DNA of 64,000 nucleotides from Anaerolineae bacterium (GCA_011174825.1 DUEZ01000066.1:1-64000), one strand, 5' to 3'. Shown: positions 25,228-35,215, counted from the stretch's first letter. Notes: a model not told the origin generated them from the sequence alone. A program made the numbers and translations.

Positions 25228-27850
25228 GATTCCACGCCTTATTTATTAGCTCATGAAGGAGAGCTTGCTCTTCCTCCGCTGTGCTGATGACTCCATCCAG
25301 CCATGCTGCCCTAAGAGTCCAAAGGATGTGACGATAAGTTGGGCCAGGAGGGAGATTGAGCGCTCTCAGAGTATCCCCATCCACTGTAGGCACCATATAA
25401 CGCCACTCGCTCAAGTAACGATCAAGCATCTCCCGCATGGTAGCTTGATCTGAGAACGCCACCCATGTGATCACGACTGCCTCTTCCCGGCATCCATCCA
25501 ATCGTGATACGAGCTCGCTCGGAGTGATACTTGCCATAAGAGAGGGCAATTCCGTACCTAAGCTGTTGGCTTGTAGGATGCCGGTTCTCATCGTTGCTGG
25601 TAAATGGAGTCGTTCACATACAGCCTGTGCCTCTTCACGGGCTAACTGATAACAGAGCAGCCCATTGAATATCAATTCGGCTGATGGCGATACTCTTAAA
25701 CCCCAATTCTGTGGCGGAACAAATTCTGCCGCTTGAATAAAGTTAGCTTCTAGCCACGCATCCCATTGGAGAGAAGGTTGAATGGCGTTTAGTAAGCCCA
25801 GTCGCTGAAGCCGTGTCATGATCTCCGGTAATCGAGCTTCCCTGTAGATCAACACCATTTCGCTACGTATTCGTTCTCCACTGACACGATCTAACAGAGG
25901 CAACGCTTGTTCTAGCAATTCCAAGGTACGGCTTTCAATATCAAAACCAAGACGTTGTTCGAGGCGTACGGCTCTCAACATACGCGTCGGGTCATCAACA
26001 AAACTGAGCGAATGCAAAACACGGATCAATCCATCCTGCAAATCTCGACCACCACCCCAGTGATCCAGAAGTTGACCATAGTATCGACCATCTAAACGAA
26101 GAGCGAGGGTATTAATTGTGAAATCTCGGCGATGAAGGTCCAGCTTAATGTTCCCTCGCTCGACGGAGGGAAGCGCTGTTGGATGAGTATAGAACTCCGT
26201 ACGAGCGGTGACGAAATCGAGGCTCGGAGGAAGATCATCAGAGGTTAATGATCGATCGTCAAACTCCCCCCTCAGGTTGGGATGGCTACAATCGAGCCAC
26301 CACTTGGCTGTTCCGAAACGGCGGTGACTGCTCACTCTACCGCCATAAGTTTCCACCAGGCTCTGGGCTAATCCGATCGCGTCCACTTCGACAACCAGAT
26401 CAAAATCGACGCTTGGCGCTCCCAAGAGCAGATCGCGCACAAAACCACCCACGATGTAGAGGGCATCATTATGCGCCTCAGCTTGATGGGCTACGAGCTT
26501 TAGCAAAGTTAGCCGATTTTCAGGCAAAGCATTCTCGAGTTGATCGATCAAGCTGGCCATCGGTGTGCTCTCAACCTCCCCCCCTAGCGTCTTGAGTATA
26601 TCCGTACGGGTCACAATCCCCACGATTTCATCTGTCTCTGGATCGGCGACCGGCACTTGCCCCCATCCTTGCTGGATCATCACTCGTTGAAGATGCTGAA
26701 CTGAATCCAGTGGATACACGACAAGATCACCAGCTTCCATGATGCTCGACACCGGTTGATCCTGCATACCATGCGTCATTGCCCGATCGACCGCTCTTCT
26801 TGTAAGCAGACCAACCACCCTGTCGTCATCGACCACTGGGTAACCTTCATGGCCGAAACGCTGCATCCGCTCCGCGGCTTTAAAAACTTTTTCTTGCGGA
26901 TGAAGCACTTGAGGTCCACGTGACATGATCTCGCCAACAGTTTTCGCCGGTTTGATGATCTCATCGAGATGATTAAGGAGTTCGCCTTGAATCTGCTCCA
27001 TGCTTCGATCACGGATCAAAGCTGCCGCTGCTCTACTGTGTCCGCCCCCGCCAAATCGTTCTGCAACCTTCCCAACATCAATTGAATCGATCGTCGATCG
27101 AGCGACCATCTGCACGCCACCATTAAGTGCCACAAGCACGAACAAACCATCCGGATCGAAGAGCTCGCGTAACTTGTGCGCTAAGGTAGAGACTTCCTCG
27201 ATCATCCCCCCAGCAGAACCGCAAGCTATGATCACCGAGAGACCATGGAATGAGTAGGTTTCAGCTTCCTCAATCAGTTGATCGTACAGGACACGTTGAT
27301 CTGCTGAGAGGGGATGGTCCAAGAAATTTGCGGCGATAGAAAGATTGGCACCACAATCCAGGAGCCATGCACAGGCACGGATGTCGCGCGGCGTTGTGTT
27401 CGGGTAAGACAGTGACCCAGTGTCTTCATAAATCCCCATAAGCAGAATCGTCGCCGCGATCATATCCAATTCAATCCCCGACTCTTGTAGAGCTTCAACC
27501 AGTAGCGTTGTTGTCGCACCCACCTCTTCAATATGAGTCGTCCAAGAATGATCGAGACTCTGATCGGAAGGGTGATGATCCACTACATGGATTTGGGTGT
27601 GTTTACCACACCCTTTAACCGAGACCGGAGACTGGGTATCCACGAGTGTTAGGCGTTCTACGCGCTTCCTTGTTAGGTCGCCGAACTCCACAAAGGGTAG
27701 TCTTTCGCCATAAAGCGTGAGATAAGCCTTCACGTTGCGATTAACCCGCCGAGGCAACACGGCCATCGCCTCGGGATCGAGCAGACGTGCTGCTAGAAGC
27801 GATGCGATCGCGTCAAAATCTGCCTGCTCATGAGTGAGGATCAAATGCAT
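25220..27850 (-). CDS. DHH-CBS-CCA fusion: tRNA nucleotidyltransferase with N-terminal phosphoesterase
   Basis: An 876-residue cytoplasmic protein. Residues 1-300 are a DHH/DHHA1 phosphoesterase (THEQADFDAIAS, VVDHHPSD, GGGGHSRAAAAL). Residues about 305-425 are two CBS domains (VGEIMSRGPQVL, YPVVDDDRVVGLLTRRA, VPVADP, GIVTRTDIL), which usually sense adenosyl ligands. From about 455 comes a class II CCA-adding/poly(A) polymerase head (YIVGGFVRDLLLG, VDFDLVV) with RRDFTINTLALRL and DDPTRMLRAVR, then the neck and body. The predicted reaction is addition or repair of the 3' CCA of tRNA. This matters here because the tRNA-Leu gene in the window does not encode CCA. The DHH part may trim RNA ends or act on nucleotides. 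The same architecture is known from other phyla. Confidence 0.92.
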   Translation of the reverse strand: MHLILTHEQADFDAIASLLAARLLDPEAMAVLPRRVNRNVKAYLTLYGERLPFVEFGDLTRKRVERLTLVDTQSPVSVKGCGKHTQIHVVDHHPSDQSLDHSWTTHIEEVGATTTLLVEALQESGIELDMIAATILLMGIYEDTGSLSYPNTTPRDIRACAWLLDCGANLSIAANFLDHPLSADQRVLYDQLIEEAETYSFHGLSVIIACGSAGGMIEEVSTLAHKLRELFDPDGLFVLVALNGGVQMVARSTIDSIDVGKVAERFGGGGHSRAAAALIRDRSMEQIQGELLNHLDEIIKPAKTVGEIMSRGPQVLHPQEKVFKAAERMQRFGHEGYPVVDDDRVVGLLTRRAVDRAMTHGMQDQPVSSIMEAGDLVVYPLDSVQHLQRVMIQQGWGQVPVADPETDEIVGIVTRTDILKTLGGEVESTPMASLIDQLENALPENRLTLLKLVAHQAEAHNDALYIVGGFVRDLLLGAPSVDFDLVVEVDAIGLAQSLVETYGGRVSSHRRFGTAKWWLDCSHPNLRGEFDDRSLTSDDLPPSLDFVTARTEFYTHPTALPSVERGNIKLDLHRRDFTINTLALRLDGRYYGQLLDHWGGGRDLQDGLIRVLHSLSFVDDPTRMLRAVRLEQRLGFDIESRTLELLEQALPLLDRVSGERIRSEMVLIYREARLPEIMTRLQRLGLLNAIQPSLQWDAWLEANFIQAAEFVPPQNWGLRVSPSAELIFNGLLCYQLAREEAQAVCERLHLPATMRTGILQANSLGTELPSLMASITPSELVSRLDGCREEAVVITWVAFSDQATMREMLDRYLSEWRYMVPTVDGDTLRALNLPPGPTYRHILWTLRAAWLDGVISTAEEEQALLHELINKAWNRD

Positions 27851-28134
27851 TCCACGACTTCCCTGTTCTGTAGGGGGCTGGCCCGCCCTCTGAATAACTT
27901 CATGAAGCTACTCTTCATACTCAATCATTGCGGATTATACAACGTGCTCGTGGGCGGGGTTAGGTGGCTATGAGATAAAAAGGACTATAATCGAGATTTG
28001 GTGAACAGGGCAAAAGAACCACTCATTAAAATATACCTTCATTTACGGTACACATCAGCGTCCTTTGTTTTGATCCTATGAGAGCTGAATTAAACTACTG
28101 CTCTGTCAACCAAGTTTTGATTTATATAGCGGAA

Positions 28135-28380
28135 AAAACGCCCTGAGCCTGCATTGTCCTGCCTGTCCCGAGCCATGTCGAGAGGCTCAGGATGGCACAA
28201 GAAGTTTGTTATTCTGAGCCGAAGCAAAGCATAGGCGAAGAATCCCTGTGATGTATCGAATCAATAAACATCATCATAGCGATCCTTCGCGGAGCCTGTC
28301 CTGAGCGGAGCCGAAGGGCTCAGGATGACATAAGGAGAGTGGCACTCTGAGCACCATCGGGCGCGAAGAAACCCAATGAT
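28135..28380. repeat. REP-like inverted repeats in a 630-base gene-free region
   Basis: Between the CCA fusion and the NUDIX gene (27851-28483) are two or more related palindromic units. Recognisable pieces are GAGGCTCAGGATGGCA near 28192, ATTCTGAGCCGAAGC near 28211, GCGAAGAATCCC near 28235 and GAGCCGAAGGGCTCAGGATGAC near 28308. Similar sequence occurs at 50796-50906. These are typical extragenic repeats without coding capacity. TATAAT-like boxes occur near 27932 (minus) and 27989 (plus); the former could serve the CCA fusion gene. The rest shows nothing I can define. Confidence 0.6.
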
Positions 28381-28483
28381 CCATCGTTTTCATCGTGATA
28401 GAGCACTACAAGTTACTGAGCCGAGAAAGATCGCCGTGGGACTAATATCTCAACAGCTTAGACACAGATGAGGACACAATGAA

Positions 28484-28936
28484 GTGGAACACCTAAAGAC
28501 AGTTCTCGTTTATCCTGCCAGGATGATGGGCAACCAATGGGAGTACTTGATATTAAAAAGACTCCCAAGTCGCGGTGGCGTTTGGCAGGGAGTAACAGGG
28601 CGTGTTGAGGAAGACGAAGAGATATTTGAAGCTGCGAGACGTGAATTGGCAGAGGAAACAGGATTGGATCCCCTAATTGTGAAAGATCTTCATTTTTCTT
28701 TTTCATATCTTATAAAGGATGAATGGCGCTTCCTTTATACGGATGATATCGAAAAGATCACAGTCTTCGCCTTCGCGGCGCTAGTGAAGACCAACCAAGA
28801 TCCAATACTTGATCCTCATGAACATGATCAGTGGCTTTGGTGCAACATTGAGAAAGCTTTGCATTTGATCGATTGGCCGGATAATCAGGCGGCATTGAAG
28901 CTATGCGATAGAGAATTTCGCTCAATTGCGAAATAA
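28484..28936 (+). CDS. NUDIX hydrolase
   Basis: A 150-residue NUDIX pyrophosphohydrolase. The NUDIX box is GRVEEDEEIFEAARRELAEE followed by TG, carrying the REL..EE metal-binding core at about residues 48-55. Layout and the C-terminal HDQWLWCNIEKALHLI resemble dihydroneopterin triphosphate pyrophosphatase (NudB-like) and related NUDIX enzymes. The substrate remains open. The start is GTG at 28484, with AGGA nine bases upstream; an ATG five bases earlier is out of frame. Confidence 0.85.
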   Translation: MEHLKTVLVYPARMMGNQWEYLILKRLPSRGGVWQGVTGRVEEDEEIFEAARRELAEETGLDPLIVKDLHFSFSYLIKDEWRFLYTDDIEKITVFAFAALVKTNQDPILDPHEHDQWLWCNIEKALHLIDWPDNQAALKLCDREFRSIAK

Positions 28937-29001
28937 AAGATCCCCCTGCTCGCCTCGCTAGTATCGTTGACCCACATCAGACAGGTATGAGGAGCTTGGA
29001 A

Positions 29002-29445
29002 ATGGACAGCGATGGAATAAAGGTTAGACCAGCAACTACCGCTGACGCTGTAGATATCTCAGCATTATGTGATCAATTGGGCTATCCTGCCTCAAGCGAA
29101 CAAGTTGCCAAGCGCATTAAAGCAATTCAACGCCTAGACGATCACACGCTCTTGGTAGCACATGGATCAAATAGTTCTTTAATCGGATGGGTCCACATTT
29201 ATCTCTGTCCTTTAGTGGTCGCCGACCTCGAGGCTGAGATAGGAGGTCTTATCGTTGATGAGGGGTACAGGGGGCAAGGTGTTGGGAAGCTCCTCATGAG
29301 ATACGCAGAGATATGGTCGAGCGAGAAAGGATGTCAGGCCTTACGTCTGCGATCCAATATCATCCGGAAAAACGCGCATGTATTCTATGAGCAAATTGGA
29401 TACGGAAAGACAAAGACACAGTGGGTATTTAGGAAGGAGCTATAA
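29002..29445 (+). CDS. GNAT-family N-acetyltransferase
   Basis: A 147-residue GNAT protein (IKVRPATTADAVDISALCDQ at the N-terminus, two residues longer than the strand shown). Motif A is VDEGYRGQGVGKLLMRYAE and motif B is NAHVFYEQIGY. It resembles small stand-alone acetyltransferases of unknown substrate. The ATG at 29002 is preferred over one at 28987 because GGAG lies seven bases before it. It follows the NUDIX gene by 65 bases and is probably co-transcribed. Confidence 0.82.
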   Translation: MDSDGIKVRPATTADAVDISALCDQLGYPASSEQVAKRIKAIQRLDDHTLLVAHGSNSSLIGWVHIYLCPLVVADLEAEIGGLIVDEGYRGQGVGKLLMRYAEIWSSEKGCQALRLRSNIIRKNAHVFYEQIGYGKTKTQWVFRKEL

Positions 29446-29596
29446 GTTCTTGTAAGTAACATTCAAAGGAAAAATTTTATTCCCGGATAGGTTATCTTGA
29501 ACAAGGATGAAGATTGTACGAAAAGCGCGGTCCCATACACACCAACCCTGACGCCCGGCTTATGCAGCCACGGCTTTTAGGAACACTTCTTGAATA

Positions 29597-29627
29597 CCTC
29601 CCCACAAGCTAAATGCTCGCGGGGAGG
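29597..29627. terminator. Hairpin between convergent GNAT and GH13 genes
   Basis: The inverted pair CCTCCCCACAAGC / GCTCGCGGGGAGG, with a short loop, sits ten bases past the GH13 stop codon in the convergent gap. It is close in sequence to the hairpin at 19240-19270. It may stop transcription from both sides. Confidence 0.5.
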
Positions 29628-29636
29628 TTCAAAAAA

Positions 29637-31040
29637 CTAAATACCATACAGCAACGCACCTCCGTGCGGCTGTAGTTCCAACTTAAGGTGTCCTTCCGAC
29701 ACAACCAATTCTTCATCCCCCAACGCTTCCATGATTCGTTGTCCCTTCGTCCAACCTAGATCAGACACATCCAGTTGTAATCGTTGGATGGAATCGGAGG
29801 CATTCAGAAGGACAGCTGCTGAACCCTCTTCCGAAACACGACCGAACGCGCATACCCGTATTTTGTCGTTTACAACAAGACGTTTGAGACTACCACGCCT
29901 TAATGGGTGAAGACGATGGCGCAGGGCGATCAACTTTTGAACAAAGTTGTGGAGAGCATGATTCCATGAGGACTTATCCCATGGGAAGGTATGCCGATTA
30001 AGTGGATCCTTCTCTCCCGCCATGCCGATTTCATCTCCGTAGTAGATAATTGGCGCACCCGGATGGCATAATTGGAACAAGAACGCTTGGCGAATCTTCC
30101 TCTCATCACCCCCGCAGATTGTTGACAATCGAACCGTGTCATGAGAACCCATGGTAATGAAATGTGCAAAAGTATTTTCCTTGGGGTAGAGCTCATACAA
30201 CTCTTCCACTCGATCGGCAAACTTTGAGGCTTTGATCGCACCGTCAGCGATGAAATCCAACAAAACCTCCCTGAGTGGGTAATGGATCAATCCGTCGAAG
30301 TGGCTTGGGCTAACCCAACGCGGATTTGCTTCCCAAATCTCTCCAACCAAATACGCCTCTGGATTTGCGCTTTTCACGACCTCTCGGAATTCATTCCAAA
30401 AGGTATCGTCATCAATCTCATTCGGAACATCCAATCGCCATCCGTCAACTCCCTGTTCAATCCAATACTTGGCGACATCAAACAAATATTGACGAACTTT
30501 GGCATGCATGGTGTTGAATTTAGGCAAACTCTTATAGTTCCACCAAGCAAGATAATCTTTCGCTTTCCCAGGACCATACGCGTCCACTGGGATGCGTTTA
30601 ATATGAAACCAATCAAGGTAGGGTGAATGCTCTGCGTTCTCTAGCACATCATTGAACGCAAAGAAACCACGACCGCAATGGTTAAAAACGCCATCTAGAA
30701 TCACGCGTACCCCATTCTGGTGAGCCAAGTCGATCAAAGCGCGAAAATCCTCGAACGTACCAAGCATGGGGTCGATCTTGTAATAATCAGTCGTGTTGTA
30801 CCGGTGAACCGAGGTCGAGTGAAAAATCGGATTTAGATAAATAGCGTTTATTCCCAGATCTAATAAGTAATCAAACTTCTGGATAACCCCTCGCAAGTCA
30901 CCACCATGAAATTTCCACAAAGTTGGAGGCGCATCCCATGCTTGAACATTTGCCGGGTCATTCGTCGTATCACCATTCGCAAACCGATCAGGAAATATCT
31001 GATAGAAGACGGCATCTTGAACCCAATCAGGGACAGTCAT
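29637..31040 (-). CDS. GH13 alpha-amylase-family glycosidase (neopullulanase/maltogenic type)
   Basis: A 467-residue enzyme without a signal peptide, so probably cytoplasmic. It opens directly with the barrel (WVQDAVFYQIFPDRFANGD). The four GH13 regions are LDGVFNHCG (I), GWRLDVPNE with nucleophile Asp204 (II), VGEIWE with acid/base Glu234 (III) and MGSHDTVR with Asp301 (IV, Ser replacing the usual Asn). A calcium-type loop and a C-terminal beta domain ending LQPHGGALLYGI follow. Expected substrates are maltodextrins, cyclodextrins or pullulan. GGAG stands before the ATG. It is the last gene of a cluster with a sugar-binding lipoprotein and a GH31 enzyme. Confidence 0.92.
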   Translation of the reverse strand: MTVPDWVQDAVFYQIFPDRFANGDTTNDPANVQAWDAPPTLWKFHGGDLRGVIQKFDYLLDLGINAIYLNPIFHSTSVHRYNTTDYYKIDPMLGTFEDFRALIDLAHQNGVRVILDGVFNHCGRGFFAFNDVLENAEHSPYLDWFHIKRIPVDAYGPGKAKDYLAWWNYKSLPKFNTMHAKVRQYLFDVAKYWIEQGVDGWRLDVPNEIDDDTFWNEFREVVKSANPEAYLVGEIWEANPRWVSPSHFDGLIHYPLREVLLDFIADGAIKASKFADRVEELYELYPKENTFAHFITMGSHDTVRLSTICGGDERKIRQAFLFQLCHPGAPIIYYGDEIGMAGEKDPLNRHTFPWDKSSWNHALHNFVQKLIALRHRLHPLRRGSLKRLVVNDKIRVCAFGRVSEEGSAAVLLNASDSIQRLQLDVSDLGWTKGQRIMEALGDEELVVSEGHLKLELQPHGGALLYGI

Positions 31041-31134
31041 GCATACACTCCGTTGAAAGGATTATGTTTTGATGAGTATGTCGTACTTAAATATTCGTGA
31101 GACGAGTACCTGGCTCGCCTACCATTACCCTGCT

Positions 31135-32430
31135 TTACTCTCCGTTTCCAGCGCTGATCAACGCTTGATCGATCTTCTTGAGTGCAATATCCAGCGCCAG
31201 TTCTGGTGATGCACCCTGAATCGCTACCGCACGCACCGCGCCTTCTAAAGGCTCTATATACAAGTGCAAATCGATACGAAGCGGTAATGGTACACCGGAT
31301 GACAATGAGGTTACCATCTGGATTTGTAATGCGTCGTCCAATATGAGATTACTCAGAGCAGGGAGATGATTTGCACCTTCCGGATCGCTTAGAATCAATT
31401 GGATCTCTGGCGAGAGCAAAAAACGGGCAAAGGCCCATGTCGCCTCTACATCATCGCGGGAAGAGCCTTTAATCAGATAAAGATTCTCGGTCCAAACGAA
31501 ACCTGCCATTCGACGACCGGTCTCGGAATACGTGGGCCAAGGATCTATTACAAGATCCCTTACTCCTTCAAAACTCGACAATTGGCGTGATTCTAGGGTG
31601 CTTTCGATCAGCCAACCCGAGTCACCTTCTTTAAATAGGGTCATATCTTCATCTGAATTAAACCAAACCCGTCCTGCATCCCGGAAAGTTCTCATCAATC
31701 GCAACCAACAATATCCAACTTGATCCTCAAGATAAAGATTACCCTCCGCATTGAAAAGGTCTCCATCACAGACACCAATTTGGGAAGCTGAATACAGAAA
31801 TCCGTAATCCAATCCAAACCCAACACTTTCATCGCCCTTAAGCTCCTGCCCCATGGATACCAACTCATCTAATGTACCTGCAGCAGCCGCCACGATAGAA
31901 CGGTTTCTGTATAGGACGATCCCCTGCCTTTCGAGTGGCAAACCGATCACCGCCCCATCGTAATTCACTTGGTTCCAAGCAAGGGGATCGATAGAGGATA
32001 GAGGGTCGTTGGCTAATTGAATTGTGAGGTCCAGCAATCGTCCATCCTGCCACAATTCAGGACCCCAGCTTGATGGCCCAAAAATAATTGTGGGCGCAGT
32101 GTCCGCAGTTAGAGCCAATTCCAAATCCGATCGTAGTTCATCATTCGAGTAATAAGCGATGGCAATAGTTACCCCAGGGTATTGCTCTAGGAACGCTGAG
32201 ATCACTTTGCGTAGCGATTCTAGCTCCGACGGGTTCCAATCCAACCATAATCGGACTGTGCCAGTCATTAAGGCTTTTGAATCGGGGGTTGTGGTTGGCT
32301 GAGGAGTTGCCGTTCTAGGCATCTCGGTAGGGGTACTCGTAGCCGTCGGCGTCAGTGATGGGGTCGGTTGACATGCTGTAATCACGATCACGAGAGAGAT
32401 GAATACCAGTCTTATGCCTAAAGTTTTCAA
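31135..32430 (-). CDS. ABC-type sugar-binding lipoprotein
   Basis: A 431-residue exported lipoprotein: signal peptide, lipobox VIVITAC with Cys20, then a Thr/Pro linker. The mature part has the extracellular solute-binding family 1 pattern (VRLWLDWNPSELESLRKVIS, FLEQYPGVTI, PTIIFGPSSWGPELW, GLPLERQGIVLYRNRS). It should bind an oligosaccharide outside the membrane. The start is TTG at 32430 with AAGGGG seven bases upstream. It sits between GH13 and GH31 genes, suggesting an alpha-glucan ligand. No ABC permease or ATPase gene is present in the window, so it must use a transporter encoded elsewhere. Confidence 0.85.
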   Translation of the reverse strand: MKTLGIRLVFISLVIVITACQPTPSLTPTATSTPTEMPRTATPQPTTTPDSKALMTGTVRLWLDWNPSELESLRKVISAFLEQYPGVTIAIAYYSNDELRSDLELALTADTAPTIIFGPSSWGPELWQDGRLLDLTIQLANDPLSSIDPLAWNQVNYDGAVIGLPLERQGIVLYRNRSIVAAAAGTLDELVSMGQELKGDESVGFGLDYGFLYSASQIGVCDGDLFNAEGNLYLEDQVGYCWLRLMRTFRDAGRVWFNSDEDMTLFKEGDSGWLIESTLESRQLSSFEGVRDLVIDPWPTYSETGRRMAGFVWTENLYLIKGSSRDDVEATWAFARFLLSPEIQLILSDPEGANHLPALSNLILDDALQIQMVTSLSSGVPLPLRIDLHLYIEPLEGAVRAVAIQGASPELALDIALKKIDQALISAGNGE

Positions 32431-32725
32431 AGGAGTACCCCTTTAGGGCAGCCTCGTACGAGCCGGTACGCGTATTCCATCCACTTTCGCTCCATTATGG
32501 TCGCTGCCTCCACCCATCCATCGATGAGAAAGACAAGCTCGTCCTCTAGCGAGGGTGATTATCCGATATCCAGCGATCGAGTTTACCACATATGGAATTT
32601 GAGGTTTAGAGAAGGTCCAGTATCACGACAGAAAGCAGACTGATTGAAACCCACGATATCTAATGAACAATATCATCCGATCGATGATCAGACATCCGCC
32701 TGTCTGTGTAAATATCGTTCCGATT

Positions 32726-35101
32726 CTAAGTACGAATACAGAATCGAACTCGGTTAAATTCCTGAACAGTGATTTGATTGTCTTTGCATACAACTTCCGT
32801 CTCATCCACATGGGCGCTCGTCACTTGAATCCCATGCACATGGATCTCGATCTCTGAATACGGAAAGGAGTATTCACCTTCCTTCACCCATTCCAGATTA
32901 ATCTCGTTGCTTTCTTGGGTAAGATCAAACCGGTCCAATCTCCACTCGCCATAACCGTCCCCCTCGTCGCAATAAATCAGATCTCGTCCAGGTTCACCAT
33001 CAGGTGGATAGAGATGTAACTCTAAGATGTCAGCATTTTCCATCGGTAACACGCAACCCGCTGATACAAACAAAGGAATACGCTCCAGCGAAGCGTCCAA
33101 TTCAACTTCATCCGGACCTCGGATTATTGAGTCATCCCAGAAGTTGAACCAGTTTCCTTTTGGCAGTAGGAGACTTCTCGATCTTGCACTCTCCTCAAAA
33201 ATTGGAGCGACCAGAAGATTCTTACCCAGCAGAAAAGCGTCATCAACCGCCCATAAGTTTGGGTCTTCAACGTCATGCCAAAACAATGGACGAACCATAG
33301 GATGGCCATATTGGTTGGAATGCCAAGCTAGGGTATAGAGATAGGGAAGAAGCTTGTAACGGAGCACAAGAAACTCCCTGATTATCGTGAGATAAGGCTC
33401 CCCGAATATCCACGGTTCACGGCGGGGGGTGAAGAAAGCAGAGTGGGTGCGGAAAAAGGGGAAAAAACTCGCAAGCTGAAACCATCGGGTGAAAAGCTCA
33501 GCACTAGGTGATCCACTGAAGCCACCAATATCAGGACCTACAAACGGAACACCTGTGAGACCGAGGTTGAGGATCATGGAGATGGTCATACGCAGTGAGC
33601 GCCACGAGCTTTCTGTGTCTCCTGTCCAATGCCATGCATAACGCTGTATACCTGCCCAGCCTGATCGGGTCACGATCCACGGTCGTCGATTGGGGCGTAA
33701 TTCTCGCAAGGCTTCATAACCCGACCTATTCATTAGGAAACCATATAGGTTATGAGCTTCTCTATGATCCCCTCCTCTGCCCTCAAGGTCATGGCGAATG
33801 CTTAACGGTAATGTTGAATCACCCCACGCTGAAAACGCCGCTGGTTCATTCATATCGTGCCAGAAACCTGCCACGCCTAGATCTACCAATCGTGCATAAT
33901 AAGAGCCCCACCAAGCGCGTGTTTTCGCATGAGTGAAGTCAGGGAAAGCACACCATCCAGGCCACACCGGCCCATAAAAAACCTTACCATTTGGACGTTT
34001 GCAGAAGACGTCTTCAGCCAGACCTTCGTTGTAGACGTCATATTGTGGATCTGACTTTATCCCAGTATCGAGTATGGTGACGAGCTTGATGCCCTGACTC
34101 TCCAGCTCTTGAGCTAAACCGGCTAGATCAGGAAACCGCTCTGAATCTACCGTGAACACGCGGTAACCATCCATATAATCGATGTCTAAATGGATAACAC
34201 TTATCGGTAAAGCATTTTCTAAAAAGCCTGCTACGAGCTCGCGTACCATTCCCTCGGATTTGTATCCCCAACGGGATTGGTGATAGCCGAATGCCCAGCG
34301 TGGTGGGAGTGCCGGGCGACCTGTTAGTTCTGTATATCTCTCAAGAAGCTGAGGCGGTGTGCCGGTCATGAGGTAATAACGAAATGCACCACCACTGAAA
34401 GATACCTCCAAGTGATCTTCTACTTTGAAGGTCCCGTCAAAGCTGTTTTCGTAAAAGATCAATGAGTTGCCTCGTCCGTGGAGGCTCAAATAAGTTGGGA
34501 TATTAAGGTACAGTGGATCATCACCAAGTCCATAGCTTCCACCGGGATCGGTATTCCACATGCGGTAGTTCCCGCTTCTCAGGTTTAGCGTTGAAGATCG
34601 ATCACCTAGTCCATATAGATGCTCATCCGGTGTCAAACCGATTCGGATTGACCAGGATTCACCCTGACGTGATGGGGCTCGTTCCTCGCGCAGCAGATCC
34701 CCCTCCGCATTTAAAAACATAAGATCCCCAGCTTCAGATACTCGCACCTCAATCTGTGTGCTACGGATCCCACGATCACGAGATTCAAGTTCAACCATAG
34801 GCCAGTCGGTCTTAGCCAATGCATAAGGTAGAGGTAAAAGCCCAGGCAGCCATGTTATTCGCACCAGGTCCGGGGCTAAAAACTTCACCTCTAACTCAGC
34901 CTGAGTAAAATAGTATCGAGCTCCACTATTGATCAGATCGTAGTTGTTCAATCTGCCCGGTTGAACTACAAGTGCTAGCCGTTCCGTTTTATGGAAACGT
35001 CGTTCCAATCGATCTCGTTGTATGGCATAAAGAACGGTTCGCAGTACACTACCCATCCCGATGGAACGTATAGATCGAAGGATATCCCAGATCGATAGCA
35101 T
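32726..35101 (-). CDS. GH31 alpha-glucosidase-family enzyme
   Basis: A 791-residue glycoside hydrolase of family 31. The N-terminal beta domain carries DEHLYGLGDRSSTLNLR. The barrel holds FGYHQSRWGY, SVIHLDIDYMDGYRVF, the nucleophile Asp416 in GFWHDMNEPA and the acid/base Asp495 in HWTGDTESSW. The C-terminal domains contain PMVRPLFWHD and LLVAPIF. There is no signal peptide, so it is probably cytoplasmic. Activity is most likely alpha-glucosidase; alpha-xylosidase is possible. AGGGAAGG precedes the ATG. The 295-base gap to the next gene shows nothing definable. Confidence 0.93.
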   Translation of the reverse strand: MLSIWDILRSIRSIGMGSVLRTVLYAIQRDRLERRFHKTERLALVVQPGRLNNYDLINSGARYYFTQAELEVKFLAPDLVRITWLPGLLPLPYALAKTDWPMVELESRDRGIRSTQIEVRVSEAGDLMFLNAEGDLLREERAPSRQGESWSIRIGLTPDEHLYGLGDRSSTLNLRSGNYRMWNTDPGGSYGLGDDPLYLNIPTYLSLHGRGNSLIFYENSFDGTFKVEDHLEVSFSGGAFRYYLMTGTPPQLLERYTELTGRPALPPRWAFGYHQSRWGYKSEGMVRELVAGFLENALPISVIHLDIDYMDGYRVFTVDSERFPDLAGLAQELESQGIKLVTILDTGIKSDPQYDVYNEGLAEDVFCKRPNGKVFYGPVWPGWCAFPDFTHAKTRAWWGSYYARLVDLGVAGFWHDMNEPAAFSAWGDSTLPLSIRHDLEGRGGDHREAHNLYGFLMNRSGYEALRELRPNRRPWIVTRSGWAGIQRYAWHWTGDTESSWRSLRMTISMILNLGLTGVPFVGPDIGGFSGSPSAELFTRWFQLASFFPFFRTHSAFFTPRREPWIFGEPYLTIIREFLVLRYKLLPYLYTLAWHSNQYGHPMVRPLFWHDVEDPNLWAVDDAFLLGKNLLVAPIFEESARSRSLLLPKGNWFNFWDDSIIRGPDEVELDASLERIPLFVSAGCVLPMENADILELHLYPPDGEPGRDLIYCDEGDGYGEWRLDRFDLTQESNEINLEWVKEGEYSFPYSEIEIHVHGIQVTSAHVDETEVVCKDNQITVQEFNRVRFCIRT

Positions 35102-35201
35102 GTCCTTCCCTCCACAACTCTGAATGCCTGGTCACGTTAATCTTTTACAATATTACCTTAGGGAGAAGGTTGTATTCATCCGAACTCTCCCGTGTAAAAT
35201 A

Positions 35202-35207
35202 TATAAT
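35202..35207 (+). promoter_or_regulatory. Putative -10 box for a leaderless transcript of the lipM-like gene
   Basis: TATAAT lies eight bases before the ATG at 35216, and no ribosome binding site is present in between. Transcription would begin at or next to the start codon. No good -35 box is seen. Confidence 0.45.
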
Positions 35208-35215
35208 AATTTCTC

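Noticed and set aside
32431-32725. Hidden small gene between the sugar-binding lipoprotein and GH31 genes
   Set aside because: Frames are short, without ribosome sites, and one overlaps the GH31 3' end.
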